Part shown: piece by piece, positions 25,331-33,877 of the stretch
How the letters are laid out: each line of letters starts with the position of its first letter
Numbering within the stretch: the stretch's first letter is position 1
Origin: Erythrobacter sp.
GTDB lineage: Bacteria; Pseudomonadota; Alphaproteobacteria; Sphingomonadales; Sphingomonadaceae
DNA length: 41,790 bases
Direction of reading: 5' to 3'
NCBI GenBank assembly: GCA_013822695.1
Contig: PNKW01000021.1
Span: 1-41,790, forward strand
Notes under the pieces: model-generated
The model's input: the letters and a program-made list of their open reading frames with translations, nothing else
What the model was told of the DNA's origin: nothing
Database searches by the model: none
Translations under genes and position numbers: made by a program

Positions 25331-25401
25331 TGCATCACGAATTGACCGCGCCGGACGGCGCTGCCAAATCCTCGGGACAAAGCCGGGGAAGCGGAGCGCA
25401 G

Positions 25402-25605
25402 ATGGGGCGGCAGATGACAGGACGACACCGGGCGATGATGGCCGGAGCGGCGATCCTTTCGGCGGGCCTTGGCGGATGCATCAACATCGCTGCGCCTGAC
25501 AAGCCGATCGTAATCGAGCTCAACATCAACATCCGGCAGGAAGTGATCTATCGGCTGGCGGAAGACGCAGCCAACACGATTGAAGAGAACCCGGACATCT
25601 TCTGA
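25402..25605 (+). CDS. ynbE: YnbE-like outer membrane lipoprotein
   Basis: A 67-residue lipoprotein. The signal MTGRHRAMMAGAAILSAGLGG ends in the lipobox LGGC. The mature part, beginning INIAAPDKPIVIELNINIRQEVIYRL, resembles E. coli YnbE, a small lipoprotein that partners YdbH at the outer membrane. The ATG at 25402 follows GGAG at 5 bases and gives a lipoprotein-length signal. The alternative ATG at 25327 overlaps the ydbH stop as ATGA but puts the Cys 50 residues in, too far for a lipoprotein signal. It lies between ydbH and a ydbL-like gene. Confidence 0.82.
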   Translation: MGRQMTGRHRAMMAGAAILSAGLGGCINIAAPDKPIVIELNINIRQEVIYRLAEDAANTIEENPDIF

Positions 25606-25633
25606 AGGTGCCCGGCGATCTGGAGAAAAGCTG

Positions 25634-26014
25634 ATGCTGAATGCCAAATCCGCAAGTCTGGCCGTTTTGGTCGCAATCGCCGCGCTGTCCGCGCCCGCGC
25701 TCGCTCAGCGCGACCCTGCCTTCGATGCCGCGCGCGCCTCGGGCAAGGTCGGCGAGAAGGTCGATGGCTATGTCGGCATCGTCGGGACCGAGACGACCGA
25801 GCTGCGCCGGATCGTGGACGACATCAATATCAAGCGCCGCGCTGTCTATGCCGAACGGGCGCAGGCCAAGAATGCGACGATCGAGGAATATGCCCTGACG
25901 ATCGGCTGCCAGCAGATCCTCAAGACCGCGCCCGGAGAAAAGTACCAGGCCCCCGACGGATCGTGGCAGACCCGCACCAGCGCGCCTCCGATGCGCCATC
26001 CCAAATGCCCGTGA
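25634..26014 (+). CDS. ydbL: YdbL-like periplasmic protein (DUF1318)
   Basis: A 126-residue exported protein. The signal is MLNAKSASLAVLVAIAALS, cleaved near PALAQ. The mature domain has the DUF1318 pattern: AARASGKVGEKVDGYVGIV, VDDINIKRRAVYAE, GCQQI, then APGEKYQAPDGSW. E. coli YdbL has the same ARASG...GY, IN..R.AAY and PGE...G.W blocks and modulates the YdbH-YnbE complex. The ATG at 25634 follows GGAG at 8 bases. Its stop codon overlaps by one base a perfect palindrome that may end the operon. Confidence 0.87.
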   Translation: MLNAKSASLAVLVAIAALSAPALAQRDPAFDAARASGKVGEKVDGYVGIVGTETTELRRIVDDINIKRRAVYAERAQAKNATIEEYALTIGCQQILKTAPGEKYQAPDGSWQTRTSAPPMRHPKCP

Positions 26015-26037
26015 GTTTTGTGCAGTTGCACAAAACT
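26014..26037 (+). promoter_or_regulatory. Perfect 11-base inverted repeat after ydbL
   Basis: The arms AGTTTTGTGCA and TGCACAAAACT are separated by GT. It starts on the last base of the ydbL stop. There is no T-run after it, so it is a poor intrinsic terminator. It could be an operator for the ATP synthase operon or an mRNA 3'-end stabiliser. Confidence 0.6.
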
Positions 26038-26051
26038 CCGTCCCGCCGATG

Positions 26052-26083
26052 TTGACACATATCTAGCCCCCTTCTAAGGGGGC
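26052..26083 (+). promoter_or_regulatory. Possible atp operon promoter with adjoining GC hairpin
   Basis: A perfect -35 hexamer TTGACA lies at 26052-26057. A convincing -10 is not seen: at 17 bases spacing there is TAAGGG. Overlapping the -10 region is a perfect 8-base inverted repeat, GCCCCCTT (26066-26073) and AAGGGGGC (26076-26083). The atpI start is 60 bases further on. Confidence 0.4.
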
Positions 26084-26142
26084 GGCGCCCTCGGCGGGTA
26101 CCTGGTTGCGCGTGCCTTGATCTTTCCCCTACGGAGACTGGC

Positions 26143-26478
26143 ATGAGCGACGAGAAACCCGCCCGAGACCCCATCCTTGAGGATGCGCGGATCGACGCGC
26201 TCGAGGCGCGGCTCAAGGCCGCCCGTGAGCGTGAAGAGCAACGCAACCGACCGCAGGTATCTGCGCCCGATGCGAACTACCGTTCGGGCAGCAGGGTACT
26301 GGCGGACCTGCTCGGTGGGATTTTCGGCGGCGTGCTGTTCGGCTGGGTCATCGACCATTTTGCTGGAACGCAGCCCTGGGGTCTGTTGGTTGGACTATTC
26401 GTCGGAATAGTCGTTGCCTTCAGGAACATTTTCCGGGTGTCGAACATGGGCTCGGGCAATTCCTCGACCGAGGACTGA
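26143..26478 (+). CDS. atpI: ATP synthase assembly protein AtpI
   Basis: A 111-residue inner-membrane protein with a charged, coiled-coil-like N-terminal half (about residues 1-45). Two transmembrane helices follow (about 54-70 and 78-95; GSRVLADLLGGIFGGVLFGWVIDHF, PWGLLVGLFVGIVVAFRNIFR). This is the AtpI pattern of alphaproteobacteria. AtpI assists assembly of the c-ring and is not part of the mature enzyme. It is the first gene of the Fo operon, with a ribosome binding site ACGGAG. Confidence 0.9.
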   Translation: MSDEKPARDPILEDARIDALEARLKAAREREEQRNRPQVSAPDANYRSGSRVLADLLGGIFGGVLFGWVIDHFAGTQPWGLLVGLFVGIVVAFRNIFRVSNMGSGNSSTED

Positions 26479-26519
26479 GCCCCAGGCCGCATGCGCAGCA
26501 GATTAGGGACGTAACCGAA

Positions 26520-27299
26520 GTGTCAGCCGAACCGGCCAAGGTCGATCCGATGCACCAGTTCACCATCACGCCATTGGCGCCTTGGGAACTCGCGGGCTAC
26601 GATGTCTCGTTCACCAACAGCGCCCTGTGGATGCTGATCACCACCGTGGTGCTGATCGCCTTCGTTGCAGGCGGCATGAAGCGCCAGCTGGTGCCGGGCC
26701 GCTGGCAGATGGCGGTGGAAACCTTCACCGGCTTCATCGACGACATGCTTGAAGCGAACATCGGCGATGCGGGCAAGAAATATGTCCCCTACGTCTTCTC
26801 GCTGTTCATGTTCATCCTGTTTGCGAACATCCTTGGCCTGTTGCCGCTGGGCGTTGTCGGGGTGCACCCGTTCACCTTCACCAGCCACTTTACCGTCACC
26901 GGCGTGCTGGCGCTGATCACCATTTCGATCGTGCTGATTGTCGGCTTCTGGAAGCATGGGCTGCATTTCTTTGGCCTGTTTGTGCCGCATGGCACGCCGC
27001 TGCCGATGATTCCGCTGATCTTCGCGATCGAACTCTTTTCCTTCATCCTGCGCCCGTTCAGCCTCGCGCTGCGACTGTTTGTGGCGATGATGGCCGGTCA
27101 CGTGCTGCTCGAAGTCCTGTCGAGCTTTGTGATCGACGGGACCAATGCCGGGGCGCTGTGGGGCGGGGTGGTCGGCTTGCCGAGCTTCCTGCTGATGGTC
27201 GGCATCTGCGCGCTGGAAATCCTCGTCTCGGGGATCCAAGCCTATGTCTTCGCGCTCCTCACTGTCTTCTACATCAACGATGCAGAGAACCTGCATTAA
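26520..27299 (+). CDS. atpB: ATP synthase Fo subunit a
   Basis: A 259-residue integral membrane stator subunit that forms the proton half-channels. The essential Arg is R185 in RPFSLALRLFVAMMAGH. Other typical blocks are YVPYVFSLFMFILFANILGLLP, FTSHFTVTGVLALIT and LEILVSGIQAYVFALLTVFYINDA. The start is taken as GTG at 26520; an ATG ten codons later is an alternative. It lies between atpI and atpE. Confidence 0.95.
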   Translation: MSAEPAKVDPMHQFTITPLAPWELAGYDVSFTNSALWMLITTVVLIAFVAGGMKRQLVPGRWQMAVETFTGFIDDMLEANIGDAGKKYVPYVFSLFMFILFANILGLLPLGVVGVHPFTFTSHFTVTGVLALITISIVLIVGFWKHGLHFFGLFVPHGTPLPMIPLIFAIELFSFILRPFSLALRLFVAMMAGHVLLEVLSSFVIDGTNAGALWGGVVGLPSFLLMVGICALEILVSGIQAYVFALLTVFYINDAENLH

Positions 27300-27341
27300 T
27301 CTTTCCACACCAAAAGTTTAAAACCGAAAGGAATCAGTATA
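27300..27341 (+). promoter_or_regulatory. AT-rich translation-initiation region of atpE
   Basis: The 42 bases before the atpE ATG are clearly AT-rich in an otherwise GC-rich window (TTTAAAACCGAAAGGAATCA). They contain the ribosome binding site AAAGGA at about 10 bases. Unstructured AT-rich leaders are known to raise translation of atpE, which is needed in many copies per enzyme. Confidence 0.5.
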
Positions 27342-27569
27342 ATGGATATGGAAGCTGCAAAGCTCGTCGGTGCGGGTCTGGCTGCCATCGGAACCGGCCT
27401 CGCCGCCATCGGCGTGGGCAACATCTGGGGGAGCTTCCTCTCGGCTGCACTCCGCAATCCGGGCGCCGCAGACGGCCAGCAGGGCCGCCTGTTCGTCGGC
27501 TTCGCCGTGACCGAACTGCTCGGCCTGCTGGCCTTCGTCGTAGCGATGATCCTGATTTTCGTCGCCTGA
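27342..27569 (+). CDS. atpE: ATP synthase Fo subunit c
   Basis: A 75-residue hairpin of two transmembrane helices forming the rotor ring. The first helix carries the glycine-rich packing motif GAGLAAIGTGLAAIGVG. The polar loop is RNP. The ion-carrying Glu is E58 in FAVTELLGLLAF. The residue after it is Leu rather than Ser or Thr, and the extra polar ligands of sodium-type rings are absent, so proton coupling is expected. Confidence 0.97.
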   Translation: MDMEAAKLVGAGLAAIGTGLAAIGVGNIWGSFLSAALRNPGAADGQQGRLFVGFAVTELLGLLAFVVAMILIFVA

Positions 27570-27581
27570 TTATCTGACCTT

Positions 27582-27619
27582 CGAGGCCGGTCGCCGGGTT
27601 GTTCCGGCGCCCGGCCTTG
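27582..27619 (+). other. Large stem-loop between atpE and the b' gene
   Basis: The arms AGGCCGGTCGCCGG (27584-27597) and CCGGCGCCCGGCCT (27604-27617) pair with one mismatch around a 6-base loop. They extend by a G-U and a C-G pair. No T-run follows. It may protect the upstream atpE message or reduce read-through, so that c is made in excess over b. Confidence 0.65.
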
Positions 27620-27652
27620 CCTCTGCTGAACCCTGCGCAAGGCCATACATTC

Positions 27653-28147
27653 ATGCCTCAGATCGCCCAGTTGATGGAGACCTATGCCAGCCAGATTTTC
27701 TGGCTGCTGATCTTTTTCGGCGCTGTCTATTTCATCGTCGGCAGAGGCATGGTGCCCAAGGTGATGGCAACCGTTGCTCAACGTGACGATCAGATCGCGG
27801 CGGATCTTGCTGCGGCTGATGCAGCGCGAACCGCTGCCGATGCCGAGGAAGCCGCTTGGAGAGCGCGGGAAAATGGCAGCCGTGCAGCGGCGCAGGAAAC
27901 GCTGGCCAAGGCCAAGTCCGAAGCCGCTCTGGCAAGCGAAACGAAGCTTGTGGCAGCGCAGGTGGGGATCGATGCCCGCTTGGCTGAGGCCGAAGCCGCG
28001 ATTGCCGCCACCCGCAACGCGGCGCTGGCGGAGATTGAAGATGTCGCGGTTGAAGCGGCGCAGGATATCGTGGGTCGCCTTGCCGGTGTGAAAGTAACCA
28101 AGCCGCAAGCCAAGGCCGCGGTTAAGGAGGCGTTGAGCCATGTTTGA
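27653..28147 (+). CDS. atpG: ATP synthase Fo subunit b'
   Basis: A 164-residue peripheral-stalk subunit. One N-terminal transmembrane helix (SQIFWLLIFFGAVYFIVGRGMVP) is followed by a long charged Ala/Glu/Arg coiled coil. The start at 27653 puts the helix at the N terminus; the open frame goes 18 codons further upstream, into the intergenic stem-loop region. It precedes the b gene and overlaps it by 8 bases. Paired b' and b subunits are characteristic of alphaproteobacteria and phototrophs. The symbols atpG, atpX and atpF' are all used. Confidence 0.9.
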   Translation: MPQIAQLMETYASQIFWLLIFFGAVYFIVGRGMVPKVMATVAQRDDQIAADLAAADAARTAADAEEAAWRARENGSRAAAQETLAKAKSEAALASETKLVAAQVGIDARLAEAEAAIAATRNAALAEIEDVAVEAAQDIVGRLAGVKVTKPQAKAAVKEALSHV

Positions 28148-28667
28148 GCTGTTGGCGGAAGCCGCGGGTGAGGCTGTCCACGCTGAACCGACGCTGGCAG
28201 GGCTCCATGCCTACCAGATCGTGTCGCTTGCAATGCTGGCGCTGATCGCGGTGATGGTGTGGAAGAAGGTTCCGTCTCTCATCACCGGCGGGCTCGATTC
28301 CAAGATCGCCGAGATTCGCAAGGCGCTCGACGAAGCGAAGAACCTCCGCGCTGAAGCCGAAGCCCTGCGCGCCGAATATGCCGCGAAGATCGCAGCGTCC
28401 GAAAAGGATGCCGAAGCGATGATCGCCAGCGCGCGTGAGGAGGCTGACGCTATCCTGACCCGTGCCGAGGCTGACAGCGAAGCGATGATCGCCCGCCGCC
28501 AGCGCCTGGCCGAAGACAAGATCGCCGCCGCCGAGCGCGCCGCGATTGCCGAGGTCAAGGCCCACGCGGTGACGGCTGCCACCGCCGCATCGCGCAAGCT
28601 GATTGCCGAGCGTCATGATGGCGCCGCCGACAAGAAGCTCGCCGACGCGGTGATCGCCTCGCTCTGA
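28140..28667 (+). CDS. atpF: ATP synthase Fo subunit b
   Basis: A 175-residue stalk subunit. A short N-terminal segment precedes the transmembrane helix (AYQIVSLAMLALIAVMVWKKVPSLI), which is followed by a coiled coil (AEIRKALDEAKNLRAEAEALRAEYAAKIAASEKDAEAMI and on to the end). It overlaps the b' gene by 8 bases, which suggests coupled, near-equal synthesis of the two stalk proteins. It is the last gene of the operon; a strong terminator follows. The F1 genes are not in this window. Confidence 0.94.
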   Translation: MFELLAEAAGEAVHAEPTLAGLHAYQIVSLAMLALIAVMVWKKVPSLITGGLDSKIAEIRKALDEAKNLRAEAEALRAEYAAKIAASEKDAEAMIASAREEADAILTRAEADSEAMIARRQRLAEDKIAAAERAAIAEVKAHAVTAATAASRKLIAERHDGAADKKLADAVIASL

Positions 28668-28690
28668 GCGAAGTTGGGCCATGCAAAGCG

Positions 28691-28716
28691 GGGCGGCCAG
28701 CGTGGCCGCCCTTTTT
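28691..28716 (+). terminator. Rho-independent terminator of the atp operon
   Basis: Perfect 9-base arms GGGCGGCCA (28691-28699) and TGGCCGCCC (28703-28711), with a GCG loop, are followed directly by TTTTT. It begins 24 bases after the atpF stop. Confidence 0.92.
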
Positions 28717-28725
28717 GCGTCTGGC

Positions 28726-29706
28726 CTAGGGGCCGGGGATAAAGACCACTTTGCCCACCAGTTCGCGCCGCGCCATCGCGTCGAAGCCTTCGCGCCAGCG
28801 TGACAAGGGCAGGGTGCGATCAATCGCGGGGGTGATGCGTCCATCCTCGGCCAGGGTCGTGATCGCGTTCTGAATCGCTTGCCCGCGTTCCGGGAAGCGC
28901 CGCGCATATTCTCCGGCGCGCAGGCCGACCACGGAAAACCCCTTGATCAGCGGGATGTTGGTCGAGACATCGGCGATGCGCCCCGAGGTGAAACCCACCA
29001 CCACCAGCTTGCCCCCGAAGGCGACGCAGCGGGTCGATTCGTCGAAGACGTCGCCGCCCACGGGATCGAACACGATATCGGCGAGCGCCTCGCCGGTCAG
29101 CCGCGCGACCTCGTCCCGAAAGTGCCCCTCGGCCACAATCACGGCATCAGGACGGGCGAGCGCGGCGATGGCTTCCGCCTTGGCGGGCGAGCCGGTGGAG
29201 GCGATCACCCGCGCGCCCATCGCCCGCGCGAGGTCGCAGGCGGCAAGACCCACGCCGCCGCTCGCGCCGTGGACCAGCACCCACTGGCCTTCTTGCAATC
29301 CGGCCAGCTCGACCAGCCCGGTAAAGGCGGTGGAATAGGCCGCGCCCATCGCGGCGGCAGCTGCGAAGTCCATCCCTGATGGCATGGCGGAGAGCTTGCC
29401 TGCCGCAACGCAGGCGACTTCGGCAAAGGCGCCGGTCTTGTTGCCGCCCATCACCTTGTCGCCGGGCGCGAATCCGCTCTCGGGATCGGCCTCCAGCACC
29501 TCGCCGGCAAATTCGAGCCCGCTGGTGAAGGGCACCGCGGGCTTGAACTGGTATTCGCCGCGGGTCATCAGCAGGTCGGGGAAGTTGAGCGAGGCGGCCG
29601 CTACCCGCACCTTCACCTCGCCCGGTGCGCGGGCAGGTCCCGGGATGTCGGCAAGGCGCATCCCCGACAAGTCGCCGGACAGAGCGTCAACTCTGAGGGC
29701 CTGCAT
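28726..29706 (-). CDS. NADPH:quinone oxidoreductase-like MDR protein
   Basis: A 326-residue medium-chain dehydrogenase/reductase. The N-terminal GroES-like domain (VRVAAASLNFPDLLMTRGEYQFKP, then PFTSGLEFAGEV) lacks the zinc ligands of alcohol dehydrogenases. The Rossmann nucleotide site is VHGASGGVGLAACDLARAMGA (about 145-165). DIVFDPVGGDVFDES and GFSVVGLRAGEYARRFPE are typical of the zeta-crystallin-like quinone reductase group. The substrate is not known. It lies 4 bases downstream of the glyoxalase II gene, probably in one unit. Confidence 0.9.
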   Translation of the reverse strand: MQALRVDALSGDLSGMRLADIPGPARAPGEVKVRVAAASLNFPDLLMTRGEYQFKPAVPFTSGLEFAGEVLEADPESGFAPGDKVMGGNKTGAFAEVACVAAGKLSAMPSGMDFAAAAAMGAAYSTAFTGLVELAGLQEGQWVLVHGASGGVGLAACDLARAMGARVIASTGSPAKAEAIAALARPDAVIVAEGHFRDEVARLTGEALADIVFDPVGGDVFDESTRCVAFGGKLVVVGFTSGRIADVSTNIPLIKGFSVVGLRAGEYARRFPERGQAIQNAITTLAEDGRITPAIDRTLPLSRWREGFDAMARRELVGKVVFIPGP

Positions 29707-29710
29707 GGCT

Positions 29711-30466
29711 TTAGAAATTGTCCTTGCCTGCCCTCAGCGCCGCGAAGGTCTCGGCCGGGGTGCTGCCGCCCCAGCGGGCCATCATGTCGGGATCATCGGC
29801 GCGCAGGAAGGGGTTGGTGGCCAGCTCGCGCTGCAGCGTGGTGGGGACGGTCCATTTGTTCTTGGCACGCTTGGCTGTGATCTCGTCGATGTAATCCTTG
29901 AGTGCGACATTTTCGGGATCGGCATGAGCTGCGAACTTCGCGTTGGACGCGGTGTATTCGTGCGCGCAGTAGAGCAGGGTTTCGGGCGGCAGCGCCTTGA
30001 TGCGCGACAGGCTGTCCCAGAACTGCCCGGGCTCGCCCTCGAACATCCGCCCGCAGCCCAGCGCGAAGACCGAATCGCCGACGAAGGCGATCCCGGCTTC
30101 GGGCAAGTGGAAGGCGATATGGCCGTTGGTGTGGCCCGAAACGTCGATCACATGGGCCTGCATCGTGCCGATCTTCACCACATCGCCGTGGGCGACCGTG
30201 CGATCGAGCGGGAACTTGCCCGCGACCTCTGCCGGCCCGAGGATCGTGCAGCCGGTCGCCTCCTGGATCTGCGCGTTCCCGCCCGCGTGATCGGGGTGCC
30301 AGTGGGTGTTCCAGATCCGGGTGATCTTCCAGCCCTTCATGTCCGCCTCGAGCAGGTATGCCTTGGCGTCGGGCGTATCGATGGCGACGGTTTCGTGGCT
30401 CTCGGTATCGTGGACGAGATAGCCGTAGTTGTCGCTGAGACAGGGGAACTGGTGAACGTGGATCAT
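29711..30466 (-). CDS. gloB: Hydroxyacylglutathione hydrolase (glyoxalase II)
   Basis: A 251-residue metallo-beta-lactamase-fold hydrolase that releases D-lactate from S-lactoylglutathione. The metal site THWHPDH gives H55, H57, D59 and H60. DVSGHTNGHIAFHL, FVGDSVFALGCGRMFEGEP and LYCAHEYTASNAKFA supply the remaining ligands and glutathione contacts, and the C-terminal PTTLQRELATNPFLRA is glyoxalase II-specific. The start MIHVHQFPCLSDNYGYL is the family's usual one; the eight preceding codons from a GTG are unlikely. Confidence 0.95.
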   Translation of the reverse strand: MIHVHQFPCLSDNYGYLVHDTESHETVAIDTPDAKAYLLEADMKGWKITRIWNTHWHPDHAGGNAQIQEATGCTILGPAEVAGKFPLDRTVAHGDVVKIGTMQAHVIDVSGHTNGHIAFHLPEAGIAFVGDSVFALGCGRMFEGEPGQFWDSLSRIKALPPETLLYCAHEYTASNAKFAAHADPENVALKDYIDEITAKRAKNKWTVPTTLQRELATNPFLRADDPDMMARWGGSTPAETFAALRAGKDNF

Positions 30467-30499
30467 GGGGGCGAGCTTACGCCCAAGCACCGGACGTGA

Positions 30500-30535
30500 A
30501 AAGGCCCGCCGGCTCGTCTGAGCGGGCGGGCCTTT
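30500..30535 (-). terminator. Terminator of rpsA
   Basis: The arms AAAGGCCCGCC and GGCGGGCCTTT (11 bases, perfect) enclose a 14-base loop. Read on the minus strand, the second arm ends in TTTT. It lies 46 bases beyond the rpsA stop and before the gloB start. Confidence 0.85.
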
Positions 30536-30580
30536 CGATTTGGCTGAGTACGCCCGCCCCTAGGGACGGGCGCGCTAGGA

Positions 30581-32290
<1,710 letters not shown>

Positions 32291-32519
32291 AAGTGCAGGA
32301 GTCCTGTTTCGTTGTGCTACCGGCCACCGGTTTTTCCGGGGTCTTTCACCGCTTCCCGTGCACCATTGCGCGGGCTGGCGGGGCAAGAGGCAGACTTCCG
32401 CGCGCAGCCCCATGCTGATCGCGCAGGTTCCGTACAACCAGTGATGATTGGTAAGAACGGCAGGGCGCCTAGGCGAGGCTTGCCCAAAATGCAAGGAAAA
32501 TGGCGGCGCGCAAGGCATG

Positions 32520-33617
32520 CTACCCGCCCTTGTAGAGCATTGCCACGTCACAGCGTTCGTAGCGCGCGCCGTAGTCGGCCATGATCCCCGCGTCGTGGAC
32601 GAAGCCGAGCTTTTCGTAGAGATGGATCGCCGCTGCACACTTGCGGTTGGTCAGCAGGTACAGCTTGCTCGCGCCCAGTTCCTGCGCCCGGGCGATGGTT
32701 GCCGCCAGCAGAAATTCGCCAGCCTTGAGTCCGCGGGCGGCTTCGCGGACCCCCATCTTGGTCAGTTCGAAGCTGCCGGGGGCGGTGCGTTGTAACGCGC
32801 AGGTGCCGACAATCCCGAGGCCATGCGCCTCGACGAACAGGATATCGCCGCCGGGCGCGATGATCTTCTCGCGCGGGTTTTCGAGCACCTCGCGATCCGT
32901 TGGTTCGAGCGCGAACATCTCTGCGATCCACTCGGCGTTGATGTCGTGGAAATGCTTCGCGAGGCTGTCGTCGAAGGGGCGAATGCGCAGTGTCTCCGCC
33001 GCGGCGCGCGCGTGCACCGCCGCGATGGCGGCCTTGATCGCAGCGTCGCGGCTGAGGTGGGTGGTGTCGAGCACAACCGAACCGGGCGCAGCCATCAGCG
33101 GCGCATCGGCGCGGTTCATGTCGCGTTCGTCGCGCGCGGCGATATCCGCCTCGATCACGGCCAGATCGGCCGCAATCCCGCGCCCCGTCATCTCCAGCCA
33201 GCGCCGCCGCGCGCGTGTCGCGATACTGGCGGTGACGAACAGCTTCACCTGTGCCTCGGGGGCAATCACCGTGCCGATATCGCGCCCGTCGAGCACCGCG
33301 CCGCCTTCCTGCAAGGCAAAAGCGCGCTGGCGTTCGTAGAGCGCGCGGCGCACCTGCGGATGGACCGAGACGCGGCTCGCATAGCCGCCGACCTCCTCGG
33401 AGCGCAGGATATCATCGTTCAGCAAGCTGTCGGCAAAATCACAGGCCGCCAGCGCCACGTGGGCATCGTCGGGGTTGCCGCCCACGAGCTGCACCTGCCG
33501 CCCGACCGCACGGTAGAGCAGTCCGGTGTCGAGATGGGGCAGGGCGAAATGCGCCGCGAGCGCCTTGGCGATGGTGCCTTTGCCGGAGGCGGTGGGGCCG
33601 TCGACTGCGATGATCAT
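32520..33617 (-). CDS. cmk: Cytidylate kinase fused to a GNAT acetyltransferase domain
   Basis: A 365-residue two-domain protein. Residues 1-207 are a full (d)CMP kinase, the enzyme that phosphorylates CMP and dCMP: P-loop GPTASGKGT (7-15), LDTGLLYRAVG, DGRDIGTVIAPEA and RDERDMNRADAPL. Residues 210-365 form a GNAT domain: HDINAEWIAEMFALEPTDREVL, then LTKMGVREAARGLKAGEFLL (acetyl-CoA loop, 295-300), LYLLTNRKCAAAIHLYEKLGF and YERCDVAM. The joint AAVHARAAAETLRIRPFDD has no ATG; one in-frame GTG (Val201) is the only plausible internal start. Single-domain Cmk proteins have about 210-230 residues. The gene sits in the usual aroA-cmk-rpsA order and overlaps the upstream gene by ATGA. Confidence 0.93.
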   Translation of the reverse strand: MIIAVDGPTASGKGTIAKALAAHFALPHLDTGLLYRAVGRQVQLVGGNPDDAHVALAACDFADSLLNDDILRSEEVGGYASRVSVHPQVRRALYERQRAFALQEGGAVLDGRDIGTVIAPEAQVKLFVTASIATRARRRWLEMTGRGIAADLAVIEADIAARDERDMNRADAPLMAAPGSVVLDTTHLSRDAAIKAAIAAVHARAAAETLRIRPFDDSLAKHFHDINAEWIAEMFALEPTDREVLENPREKIIAPGGDILFVEAHGLGIVGTCALQRTAPGSFELTKMGVREAARGLKAGEFLLAATIARAQELGASKLYLLTNRKCAAAIHLYEKLGFVHDAGIMADYGARYERCDVAMLYKGG

Positions 33618-33877
33618 TCAGCGGTCTCCCCCCGGCTCCGCCACGCCCGAGCCAGTCCTAGGATCGCGATCGAGGCCCAGAAGAACTCCAGCACCAGGCT
33701 CGCCCAGTTGGTGTGATAGATCAGAGAGACCGTCAGCAGCGCGGCGCCCAGCAGATTGGTGCCGTGGAGCATAAACGGATTGGTCGCCTGGGCGAGTGTC
33801 AGATAGGCATAGGCGCCGATGATGCAGGCGGTGCCGGCAAGGCCGACGAGGCTTGGCCAGTCGAGCGGGGTGTTCAC
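33614..33877 (-). CDS. Small membrane protein, CBU_0592-like
   Basis: An 87-residue protein with three hydrophobic helices (SLVGLAGTACIIGAYAYLTL, HGTNLLGAALLTVSLIYHT, ASLVLEFFWASIAILGLARAW). The pattern NPFMLHGTNLLGAALLTVSLIYHTNWASLVLEFFW fits a family of small bacterial membrane proteins named after CBU_0592, of unknown function. It overlaps aroA (4 bases) upstream and cmk (4 bases, ATGA) downstream, so translation of all three is coupled. Confidence 0.8.
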   Translation of the reverse strand: MNTPLDWPSLVGLAGTACIIGAYAYLTLAQATNPFMLHGTNLLGAALLTVSLIYHTNWASLVLEFFWASIAILGLARAWRSRGETAE

